Origin: an uncultured Clostridia bacterium
GTDB taxonomy: Bacteria > Bacillota > Clostridia > Oscillospirales > Oscillospiraceae
Direction: 5' to 3'
Length of the DNA stretch: 64,000 bases
Assembly: GCA_946547105.1 (NCBI GenBank)
Contig: CAMNOV010000001.1
Location: 1-64,000 of the forward strand
Below are positions 27,061-33,917 of this stretch, one piece after another. The notes beneath the pieces are model-generated. The model had not been told where the DNA came from, did not search any database, and was given only the letters and a program-made list of their open reading frames with translations. Both the position numbers and the translations under genes were made by a program. Position 1 is the stretch's first letter. Each line of letters opens with the position of its first letter.

Positions 27061-27708
27061 TTGGACGAAATCAAAGAACTGGGATCAAGCCGATCGGGGA
27101 ACATTCACTGTCTGACCATCGTCGGACAGATCGAAGGGCATCAGGTGCTTCCCGACGATACGAAATCGACAAAATACGAACACGTGCTGCCACTGATCGC
27201 CGCCATCGAGGAATCGCCGGAAATCCATGGTCTTCTGATCCTGCTCAATACGATGGGCGGGGACGTAGAAGCAGGGCTGGCCATTGCAGAGCTGATCGCC
27301 GGCATGAAGAAACCGAACGTTTCGCTGGTCCTCGGCGGCGGTCATTCCATCGGTGTTCCGCTGGCTGTCGCAGCACAGAAGAGCATGATCGCGCCTTCGG
27401 CCGCCATGACGATCCATCCGGTGCGCCTGAACGGCGTCGTGATCGGCGTGCCTCAGACCTATAACTATTTCAATCGCATCCAGGAACGCATCGTCCGATT
27501 TGTCACCGATCATTCCGCCATCTCCCGGGAAGAGTACCTGCGCCTGATGACAAACACTGACGAGCTGGCCAACGATGTCGGCAGCGTGATCTATGGCGAC
27601 GAGGCGGTGGGGAAGGGACTGATCGACCAGATCGGCACGCTGGCGGACGCGCTGGCATATCTGCACGGCCGGATCGGCGATGCACATGGTGAGGAATCGG
27701 GTGCTTGA
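27061..27708 (+). CDS. tepA: ClpP-like serine protease, TepA/YmfB family
   Basis: 215 residues of the ClpP/crotonase fold. The catalytic Ser is in GGGHSIGVPLA and the His in MTIHPVR, preceded by the oxyanion loop NTMGGDVEAG. TepA relatives in Bacillus are linked to export and spore functions and are usually near spoIIIE/ftsK, which is not in this window. The start is TTG 27061, with GGGAGGTGAT ending 4 bases before; the GTG of the ORF track overlaps that ribosome binding site. The downstream promoter of the CYTH gene overlaps its stop codon. Confidence 0.9.
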   Translation: MDEIKELGSSRSGNIHCLTIVGQIEGHQVLPDDTKSTKYEHVLPLIAAIEESPEIHGLLILLNTMGGDVEAGLAIAELIAGMKKPNVSLVLGGGHSIGVPLAVAAQKSMIAPSAAMTIHPVRLNGVVIGVPQTYNYFNRIQERIVRFVTDHSAISREEYLRLMTNTDELANDVGSVIYGDEAVGKGLIDQIGTLADALAYLHGRIGDAHGEESGA

Positions 27709-27733
27709 TTTATAGGTACCGTTGCGGTATACT
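27705..27733 (+). promoter_or_regulatory. Promoter for the CYTH gene
   Basis: TTGATT, 17 bases, TATACT. The -35 overlaps the tepA stop codon. The predicted start is near 27740. Confidence 0.7.
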
Positions 27734-27766
27734 ATCACGCAAAGCCACAGAAAGCCGAGGACTGTT

Positions 27767-28288
27767 ATGAATAACGCAACACCTTATGAAATCGAACGAA
27801 AATTTTTGATCCGGATGCCGGATCTTGCATGGCTCGCTTCCGCCTCTGAACGATCCCACATCCTTCAGACCTATCTTCTGCCGGCACAGAAGGGAGCCAG
27901 CGAACGTGTCCGCAGCCGCGAAACAAACGGCAGGATCGTCTATACGCATACGCAAAAATCACGCATTTCGGACATGCGAAGGATCGAGATCGAACGGGAA
28001 ATCGGTCGGGAAGAATACGAAAGCCTGCTTCTCAGAGCTGACCCCGAACGCTCTGTGATCGAAAAGGACCGTTATTGCCTTCGTGAAGGAGAATACCTTT
28101 ACGAAATCGACGTATATCCGTTCTGGAGCAGGCAGGCCGTTTTGGAAATCGAGCTGACCGATGAAAGCCAGTCCTTCCCCTGGCCGGAGCAGATCATCTG
28201 CCTTCGTGAGGTGACAGACGACCACCGGTACACCAATTCCGCTCTTGCCCGCAGTATCCCGGACGAAGAAGCGCAGAAAGAGGAATGA
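27767..28288 (+). CDS. CYTH domain protein (triphosphate tunnel metalloenzyme)
   Basis: 173 residues. It begins with the CYTH hallmark ExExK as YEIERKFLI, followed by alternating charged strands (ERVRSRE, RRIEIEREI, YEIDVYP, EIELTDE) that line the tunnel. Bacterial CYTH proteins hydrolyse inorganic triphosphate or related substrates; the actual substrate is unknown here. The ATG at 27767 puts the ExExK motif within the first 10 residues as usual. The stop overlaps the next ATG (ATGA), so the lipoprotein gene is coupled. Confidence 0.9.
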   Translation: MNNATPYEIERKFLIRMPDLAWLASASERSHILQTYLLPAQKGASERVRSRETNGRIVYTHTQKSRISDMRRIEIEREIGREEYESLLLRADPERSVIEKDRYCLREGEYLYEIDVYPFWSRQAVLEIELTDESQSFPWPEQIICLREVTDDHRYTNSALARSIPDEEAQKEE

Positions 28289-29580
28289 AAATGAAAAGAA
28301 TAATAGCCATACTTCTGACTCTTACCATAACAGTAGGACTGTCCGCCTGTGGGCGCGAGGAGATCGCTCCCAGCGAAACGCGGAACACTCCGGCCCCTGC
28401 TGTCGAGACCGAGCCGGCGCCCACGCCCTTTGTCCCGGACCCACAGATCCTGGAAGCGCTGGGAGAGCCCGTCGTCCTCAATATCCGCAATATCACGGAG
28501 ACTTTTCCGGCTCCCGATGATGCAGAGCGCGTGATCCTGACCTTCGGCTATGACGACGTTGACGTCTATCTGGAATCCAACGCGGCAGCCGCCGAGGCGA
28601 TCAATCAGGCGCTTGCGATGCAGGATGAGATTTATTATTCCGGGACCGGCAACGGCGACGGCATCAACTCCGTGCTTGAACTGGCCATGGATAACTACGC
28701 GCTGATCCAGGAGCATGACGCCGGACTCAACATGGACTTTTCCTGCATGCGTACCGCCTACGTCGACCGGGCAGATAATCGCGTGATTTCTCTGCGCTAT
28801 CGCGTCAACAGCTATACCGGCGGGGCGCACGGGCTCTATTTTGATCGCGCATATGTCTTTGACGCCGTAAGCGGACGCCTTCTGAGCTTTGATGATCTTT
28901 CTGATGACCGTGCAGCTCTGGAACAGCTTCTGCTTGATAAAATGTATGACACGCTGCACAACGACGTGCGTTATAAGCCTGTTTTCGATTATATGACCGC
29001 CTTCAAATCCGATGAGAACTTGGATAGCGAACTGACCGCCCTGTTCCGCGAAGGCTCCTGGACGCTGACGGAAGAAGGGCTGACCGTTTTCTCCGATATC
29101 TATGAGATCGGCAGCTATGCGGATGGCATCGTCCGCTTCACCGTGACTTATGACGAGCTGAGCGGCCTGCTGAAAGAGGAATGGCTTCCCTGCGCACGGA
29201 CCTATGACGGCGAGCTCCGAATCATGGACATCGACGCTCAAGACGGAAAGAACGTTCATCTGCTGGATATGGTCAGCGTTTCTGACGCAGGACAGCAGTT
29301 TCGCGTCTATGCCGAGGGAACCGTGTACGATGTTTCTGTTACCTCCGTAACCTATATCAACGACGATATCGGTTTTTATCAGACGGAGACCCATTGGTAC
29401 TGCAGTTATCTCTCCAACCTCGGCGTACAGGTCGAGACCCTGATCCCGGAGGGAATGCCGGATCTGATGGTCAGCTATCGCGATAAAGCAGGTACAGTCC
29501 ACCACTGCCTGGTCACGGAAAGCGGAGAGGACGGATCCGTGCTGTTGCTCGAGGAAGAGCACGTCGTCGCCGTCGGGTAA
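28285..29580 (+). CDS. Lipoprotein with DUF3298-like (RsiV-type) domain
   Basis: 431 residues. A lipoprotein signal peptide ends in the lipobox LSAC (Cys about 20), then a Pro/Glu/Thr-rich linker, then a region with SYTGGAHGLYFDRAYVFD, the DUF3298 hallmark found in RsiV and other surface proteins. The rest is unrecognised. It would be anchored outside the membrane. It is translationally coupled to the CYTH gene. The start could be ATG 28285 or 28291. I see no sigma factor gene next to it, so an anti-sigma role is not supported. Confidence 0.8.
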   Translation: MKMKRIIAILLTLTITVGLSACGREEIAPSETRNTPAPAVETEPAPTPFVPDPQILEALGEPVVLNIRNITETFPAPDDAERVILTFGYDDVDVYLESNAAAAEAINQALAMQDEIYYSGTGNGDGINSVLELAMDNYALIQEHDAGLNMDFSCMRTAYVDRADNRVISLRYRVNSYTGGAHGLYFDRAYVFDAVSGRLLSFDDLSDDRAALEQLLLDKMYDTLHNDVRYKPVFDYMTAFKSDENLDSELTALFREGSWTLTEEGLTVFSDIYEIGSYADGIVRFTVTYDELSGLLKEEWLPCARTYDGELRIMDIDAQDGKNVHLLDMVSVSDAGQQFRVYAEGTVYDVSVTSVTYINDDIGFYQTETHWYCSYLSNLGVQVETLIPEGMPDLMVSYRDKAGTVHHCLVTESGEDGSVLLLEEEHVVAVG

Positions 29581-29588
29581 ACAAGGCA

Positions 29589-29625
29589 ATAAAAAAGCTT
29601 GCGCTTCGGCGCAAGCTTTTTTATT
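29589..29625. terminator. Bidirectional terminator between lipoprotein and LRR genes
   Basis: AAAAAAGCTTGCGC / GCGCAAGCTTTTTT closed by a TTCG tetraloop; A and T runs on both sides serve both converging genes. Confidence 0.95.
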
Positions 29626-29627
29626 GT

Positions 29628-31202
29628 TCAGCCGTACAGCGACCAGGTCTTGCCTGACTGCTGGTAGGTATCGTAGCCGAACTGTTCGCACAAAAGCGCA
29701 TAGCGTTCGACGCGGTTTTCAAGGACGTTTCGATTCAGCCCGTCTTTGAAACGCCAGTGGCCCTCAGCCGGGTCGACCCAGCGAAACTCAAATTCGCAAT
29801 CAGGGTGGCGGGATATGATCTCTTCCTGCTGGCTTTCCGGCACATAGCACATCGTGCAGTAAAAGCGCTTGAGCTCCGGGAGGTCATAGAGGCTGCTGAT
29901 ATCGGTCGGTCCGACGGGGACGTTATTGGCATTTCGCTGGCAGCTGATGTTGAGGTGTTGGAGATGTGTGCAATTTGCTAGCGGAGAAAGATCACTGACG
30001 CGGGCGGAAAACAGCTCCAGGTATTCCAGATTCGGACAATCGGCGATTGGGCTGATGTCGTTGAGCCAGGTGATCGCCAGGATCGCCACCTCCAGCTTCG
30101 GCATATAGCTGAGAAAATCCGCATGAGTGATCAGCGTATGACCAAGGTCGAGATATTTCACGTCTGTGCAGTATTTGAGCGGAGCACTGGTGTTGTCGTT
30201 GACCGATCCGCCGGTCGCCCAGATCATTTCCGTGTCCGTCAGGCAGTGATAGCTGCCGAAGAACACGCGCCAGACGACTTTGATCCCGGGAAAATCGTCC
30301 CGCAGCTGAGCCATGTGTTCATCGTCCACGCCGCAATTGTCCAGCTTCAAATAGTTCAGATTGCGGAAATAGGGGAGAACCGCTCTCAGCTCGTCCAGGC
30401 CTTCGTTGCCGATCTCCAGGTTCTCAAATTCGATGGATTCCGCATCAAGCGAAACAGGCTGGCCGAATAGCTCGGTCTGGTAGTCCAGCCGGATGGCGGA
30501 GCTGGCGGCGCTGAGCCTCATGGCGTCTTCCAGACTCAGCTCGTTTTCACTCTGCGGAATACTCACGGAACTGAGATGCGAAAAGCGCTCGAGCTGTGGG
30601 ATCAGCTGCTGCAGACTGTCCGCATTCAGACCTGTTAAAGTCAAGGTTTCCGTATCATAAGGATAAAGCTCGTCGAGCAGATGCAGAGAATAGCTGATCT
30701 CACAATCGGGACAGGCCTCTTGCAGCGCATCGACGACAGCCCCTTCAGCGATATCCGGCGCAATGGAAATGCTGCGAAGATTTTTCAGCCAACCCGCGTT
30801 CTCGGCGAGAGAGGGAAGATAGGAGGCGTCATCGATCGTCAGCGTTTCCGTCTCCGGATCAAGGGAAAGCGGATCTCCGCCGCCGTCGATCAGCACCGCA
30901 TAGCTGACTTCGACGTCCGGATGTTCCATCATAAAACTCTCGATCGCATCATAGCAGCGGCTGCCGGTGAGATCAAGGCGGACAAGCGCCGAACAATCCA
31001 GCGATTTCAAATCAGATTCGCTGAGAACCGCCTTTAAATCAACTGGCGGTGTTTCCGGAACGTATGGGATATACTCCGTGGCAGCGGGTTTGGATTCATC
31101 TGATGGATCCTGGTCGCTGCGCCCACTGCCCAGGCGAAGATACAGCAGAGTACCCAGCAGCAGGACCAAGGCGATCAATGCGATTTTTTTACCGTATTTC
31201 AT
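29628..31202 (-). CDS. Leucine-rich repeat protein, membrane-anchored
   Basis: 524 residues. Basic N-terminus and a membrane segment (IALIALVLLLGTLLYLRLG) act as an uncleaved anchor or signal; the rest is predicted outside. Many leucine-rich repeats cover about residues 60-460, of the xxLxxLxLxxxxI type, for example YLDLGHTLITH and LEYLELFSARVSDLSPL. The C-terminal region ends with a Trp-containing segment. The function is likely protein or surface binding; no catalytic motif is seen. GGAGG lies upstream, and a near-consensus promoter drives it alone. Confidence 0.85.
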   Translation of the reverse strand: MKYGKKIALIALVLLLGTLLYLRLGSGRSDQDPSDESKPAATEYIPYVPETPPVDLKAVLSESDLKSLDCSALVRLDLTGSRCYDAIESFMMEHPDVEVSYAVLIDGGGDPLSLDPETETLTIDDASYLPSLAENAGWLKNLRSISIAPDIAEGAVVDALQEACPDCEISYSLHLLDELYPYDTETLTLTGLNADSLQQLIPQLERFSHLSSVSIPQSENELSLEDAMRLSAASSAIRLDYQTELFGQPVSLDAESIEFENLEIGNEGLDELRAVLPYFRNLNYLKLDNCGVDDEHMAQLRDDFPGIKVVWRVFFGSYHCLTDTEMIWATGGSVNDNTSAPLKYCTDVKYLDLGHTLITHADFLSYMPKLEVAILAITWLNDISPIADCPNLEYLELFSARVSDLSPLANCTHLQHLNISCQRNANNVPVGPTDISSLYDLPELKRFYCTMCYVPESQQEEIISRHPDCEFEFRWVDPAEGHWRFKDGLNRNVLENRVERYALLCEQFGYDTYQQSGKTWSLYG

Positions 31203-31243
31203 ATGTTCCTCCGATCACGGGATATTCGTAGGAGAGCTTTCGT

Positions 31244-31272
31244 ATTGTACCACAAAGCGTTCTTGAGGTCAA
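31244..31272 (-). promoter_or_regulatory. Promoter for the LRR gene
   Basis: Reverse strand: TTGACC, 17 bases, TACAAT preceded by TGG (extended -10). Confidence 0.75.
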
Positions 31273-31339
31273 TCGTAGGCATTTGACCGATCTGCTCTCA
31301 ATCTTGGTTAAAATTAGCAAAAAAACAAGCAAAAAATTG

Positions 31340-31368
31340 TTGACAACGCCGGTTTGCCGTGGTATTCT
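31340..31368 (+). promoter_or_regulatory. Promoter for rplU-rpmA
   Basis: Perfect TTGACA, 17 bases, TATTCT. The predicted start is near 31375, giving a leader of about 79 bases. Confidence 0.8.
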
Positions 31369-31374
31369 TTTTAA

Positions 31375-31453
31375 AGCCGCATTGAAGGGGTCCCAAAGTT
31401 GAGGACAACCTCCGCCCCCAGAGCGAGTCCTGTGAAGAGGGAGGATATCTACT
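31375..31453 (+). promoter_or_regulatory. Structured 5' leader of rplU, candidate L21 autoregulatory leader
   Basis: The leader contains nested complementary blocks: an outer GGGG/CCCC around an inner GAGG-ACAA-CCTC hairpin, and ends with GAGGGAGG before the start. Firmicutes rplU genes carry an L21 leader of this size in the Rfam collection. I could not test it against that model, so the assignment rests on position and folding only. Confidence 0.45.
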
Positions 31454-31768
31454 ATGAAGCATGCTATCATCGTAACCGGCGGCAAGCAGTACCGTGTTGC
31501 CGAGGGTGATGTGATCTTCGTCGAAAAACTCGATGTCGCCGCCGGCGAAACCGTGAAGTTCGACCAGGTCCTGGCTGTTGTCGACGGCGAGACCGCGACT
31601 TTCGGCGCACCTGTCATCGAAGGCGCTTCCGTCTCCGCCAATGTCGTCAAGAACGGCAAGAGCGCGAAGGTCCGCGTCTACAAGATGAAACCCAAAAAGG
31701 GTTACCGTCGCACCCAGGGCCATCGTCAGCCCTACACCAAGGTCCAGATTACGACCATCAACGCCTGA
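31454..31768 (+). CDS. rplU: 50S ribosomal protein L21
   Basis: 104 residues, usual length. It starts MKHAIIVTGGKQYRV and ends with the KKGYRRTQGHRQPYT block typical of L21, which binds 23S rRNA with L20. In most Firmicutes the Prp protease gene (ysxB) lies between rplU and rpmA; here only 41 bases separate them. Confidence 0.98.
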   Translation: MKHAIIVTGGKQYRVAEGDVIFVEKLDVAAGETVKFDQVLAVVDGETATFGAPVIEGASVSANVVKNGKSAKVRVYKMKPKKGYRRTQGHRQPYTKVQITTINA

Positions 31769-31809
31769 TTTTTCCGCAACTGATTTTGACTAATGGAGGT
31801 GTAACCTAA

Positions 31810-32073
31810 ATGGCACATAAAAAAGGTATGGGTTCTACCAAGAACGGCCGCGACAGCGAGTCCAAGCGTCTTGGTGCCAAGAGAGCCGACGGCCAGTTTG
31901 TCCTCGCCGGCAACATCCTTGTCAGACAGCGCGGAACCAAGATCCACCCGGGTACCAACGTTGGTAAGGGTAAGGACGACACTCTGTTCTCCCTCGTGGA
32001 CGGCACTGTGAAGTTCGAGCGCATGGGCAAGGACCGCAAACAGGTCTCTGTTTACGAAGAGATCGCTCAGTAA
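31810..32073 (+). CDS. rpmA: 50S ribosomal protein L27, without N-terminal extension
   Basis: 87 residues: [22 protein letters not shown], the N-terminus that reaches towards the peptidyl transferase centre, then the usual GTKIHPG core. Most Firmicutes L27 proteins carry a short extra N-terminal peptide cleaved by Prp. Here an in-frame TAA stands immediately before the ATG, so no extension exists. GGAGGTG lies upstream. Confidence 0.98.
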   Translation: MAHKKGMGSTKNGRDSESKRLGAKRADGQFVLAGNILVRQRGTKIHPGTNVGKGKDDTLFSLVDGTVKFERMGKDRKQVSVYEEIAQ

Positions 32074-32083
32074 GCATTGCGAT

Positions 32084-32110
32084 AAGGCCGGACGAAAGTC
32101 CGGCCTTTTT
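32084..32110 (+). terminator. Terminator after rpmA
   Basis: AAGGCCGGAC / GTCCGGCCTT with a GAAA loop, followed by TTT. obgE begins only 35 bases later and shows no promoter of its own, so read-through probably supplies obgE. Confidence 0.8.
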
Positions 32111-32144
32111 CCTTAGGATCGATTTGAAAGCAAGGAGGGCTGTT

Positions 32145-33428
32145 ATGGCAGCTTCTTTTGTTGATAAAGCACGGATCACCGTGCGCGCAGGCAACGGCGG
32201 CGCCGGCGCGGTCGCTTTCCACCGTGAAAAGTACGTGGCGGCAGGCGGACCGGACGGCGGCGACGGCGGCCGCGGCGGCAATATCGTCTTCACCGTAGAC
32301 GACAATATGTCCACACTGATGGACTTTCGTTATAAAAGAAAATATGTGGCCGGAAACGGCATGCCCGGGCAGGGGAAACGCTGCTACGGCAAGGACGGTG
32401 AAAGCCTGTATATCAAGGTTCCTCGCGGCACGATCATCCGCGATACGGAGACCGGCGCCATCATGCACGACATGTCTACCGGGGAAGATTGGGTCGCGGC
32501 GAAAGGCGGCCGCGGCGGCTGGGGCAACATGCACTTTGCCACGCCGACCCGTCAGGTCCCACACTTTGCCAAGCCCGGTCTTCCGGGAGAAAGCCACGAC
32601 ATTACTCTTGAACTGAAGCTTCTGGCCGACGTCGGCCTGGTTGGATTCCCCAATGTAGGAAAATCCACACTTCTGTCCGTGGTCAGCAAGGCGCATCCGA
32701 AGATCGCTAATTATCATTTTACAACGCTGTTTCCGAACCTCGGCGTAGTCTATGTGGACGAGGGCGTATCTTTCGTGATGGCCGATATCCCCGGCATCAT
32801 TGAGGGCGCTTCGGAAGGCGCCGGATTGGGCCACGATTTCCTTCGACATATCGACCGCTGCCGTCTGCTGGTGCATTTGGTCGACGTGTCAGGCAGCGAG
32901 GGCCGCGATCCGGTTGAGGATTTTGAAGCGATCTGCAACGAGCTGCAGGAATACAGCCCGGAGCTGGCTGAGCGGCCGCAGATCGTGGCTGCCAATAAGT
33001 GCGATCTGCTTGGAGAGGATCGGGAAAACCTGGAACGCCTCAAACGCATGGTTGAAGCGAGCGGTTACGAGTTCTTCGAGATGAGTGCCGTGACCCATGA
33101 AGGGACGCGGGAACTTGTCAAAGAATGCGCGCGCCGGCTGGCGGAGCTTCCCCCAATCGCAGCATATGAAGCGGATTACGTCCCGCCCGAGCCGGTGATC
33201 GACACCTCGGAGGATCTGGAGATCCGTCAGTTCGACGATATGTGGATCGTAGAGGGGCCCTGGCTGCAGCGTCTGGTTGCAACGGTCAATTTCTCGGACT
33301 ATGAAAGCCGGATGTTCTTTGACCGCGTCCTGCGGGAAGCCGGCGTATTTGAGCGCATGGAGCAGATGGGCGTCAAGGATGGCGACACCGTCAGCATGTA
33401 CGATCTGATGTTTGAATACAAGGATTAA
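32145..33428 (+). CDS. obgE: GTPase ObgE/CgtA
   Basis: 427 residues, essential GTPase of ribosome assembly and stress control. The Gly-rich Obg fold occupies residues 1-158 (GGPDGGDGGRGGN). The G domain has G1 GFPNVGKST, G3 DIPGIIEGA and G4 NKCD. The C-terminal OCT domain follows, as in many Firmicutes. AAGGAGGG precedes ATG 32145. The rplU-rpmA-obgE order is conserved. Confidence 0.98.
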   Translation: MAASFVDKARITVRAGNGGAGAVAFHREKYVAAGGPDGGDGGRGGNIVFTVDDNMSTLMDFRYKRKYVAGNGMPGQGKRCYGKDGESLYIKVPRGTIIRDTETGAIMHDMSTGEDWVAAKGGRGGWGNMHFATPTRQVPHFAKPGLPGESHDITLELKLLADVGLVGFPNVGKSTLLSVVSKAHPKIANYHFTTLFPNLGVVYVDEGVSFVMADIPGIIEGASEGAGLGHDFLRHIDRCRLLVHLVDVSGSEGRDPVEDFEAICNELQEYSPELAERPQIVAANKCDLLGEDRENLERLKRMVEASGYEFFEMSAVTHEGTRELVKECARRLAELPPIAAYEADYVPPEPVIDTSEDLEIRQFDDMWIVEGPWLQRLVATVNFSDYESRMFFDRVLREAGVFERMEQMGVKDGDTVSMYDLMFEYKD

Positions 33429-33469
33429 AAAATTGCAGGAAGGCAAAATGCTTTCCTGCAACTTTTTTT
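33425..33469. terminator. Bidirectional terminator between obgE and the SASP gene
   Basis: TTGCAGGAA / TTCCTGCAA extended by inner G-C pairs, flanked by A6 on one side and T7 on the other. Confidence 0.92.
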
Positions 33470-33480
33470 GCTCCGAGAGC

Positions 33481-33681
33481 TTACTTCATGCCGTTTTCGT
33501 AGGACTCGATCATCTTTTTGACCATCTGACCGCCGACGGAACCGGCCTGGCGGCTGGTGAGCTCGCCGTTGTAGCCGTTCTTCAGATTGACGCCGACTTC
33601 AGAAGCGGCTTCCATCTTGAACTTGTCCATGGCCTCACGAGCGGAGGGATTGACCAGATGATTGCTGTTACGGGTAGACAT
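33481..33681 (-). CDS. Alpha/beta-type small acid-soluble spore protein
   Basis: 66 residues, DNA-binding protein that coats and protects spore DNA. It has the family signatures: the germination-protease site region (KMEAASEVGV, the E-x-A-x-E-hydrophobic pattern) and GGQMVKKMIE near the C-terminus. Start at ATG 33681 because AAAGGAG ends 9 bases upstream; the track's first ATG overlaps that site. A forespore-type promoter candidate lies upstream. It is direct evidence of an endospore former. Confidence 0.96.
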   Translation of the reverse strand: MSTRNSNHLVNPSAREAMDKFKMEAASEVGVNLKNGYNGELTSRQAGSVGGQMVKKMIESYENGMK

Positions 33682-33724
33682 TGTTTGCATCTCCTTTTCT
33701 CAATTCGGGTTGTTTGCCCACAGC

Positions 33725-33753
33725 TATTTTTTGCGATCCAGCATGACATATAC
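33725..33753 (-). promoter_or_regulatory. Candidate forespore-type (sigma-G-like) promoter for the SASP gene
   Basis: Reverse strand: GTATA, 17 bases, AAAAATA. The -35 fits GYATA; the -10 departs from CATNHTA in its first and third positions. SASP genes are expressed from sigma-G promoters in known spore formers. The architecture repeats that before the DUF1540 gene. Confidence 0.35.
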
Positions 33754-33832
33754 CAGGCATCATCAGGTAATTTTTCCCGGCGAATATCAAATGATAACTT
33801 TTGTTTTTGTTTTACATTTTTTCGAAATCATA

Positions 33833-33862
33833 TTGACATAAAGGGGTAAAATGCCGTATCAT
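33833..33862 (+). promoter_or_regulatory. Promoter for the P-type ATPase-like gene
   Basis: Perfect TTGACA, 18 bases, TATCAT. The predicted leader runs to 33917 and holds a small hairpin (TCTGATT / AATCAGA) just before the GGGAGG ribosome binding site. Confidence 0.6.
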
Positions 33863-33917
33863 TTAATTTATGATATAAGATCATCTGATTCCAAATCAGA
33901 CTTGGGAGGGATATCAA

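Noticed and set aside
28285-29580. RsiV-like anti-sigma factor function for the lipoprotein
   Set aside because: It resembles RsiV only in the DUF3298-like part, has a lipobox instead of a cytosolic anti-sigma domain, and no sigma factor gene is adjacent.
28099-29691. 530-codon reverse ORF opposite the CYTH and lipoprotein genes
   Set aside because: Crosses the bidirectional terminator and the coding region of a gene with a clear lipobox and promoter; no domain seen.
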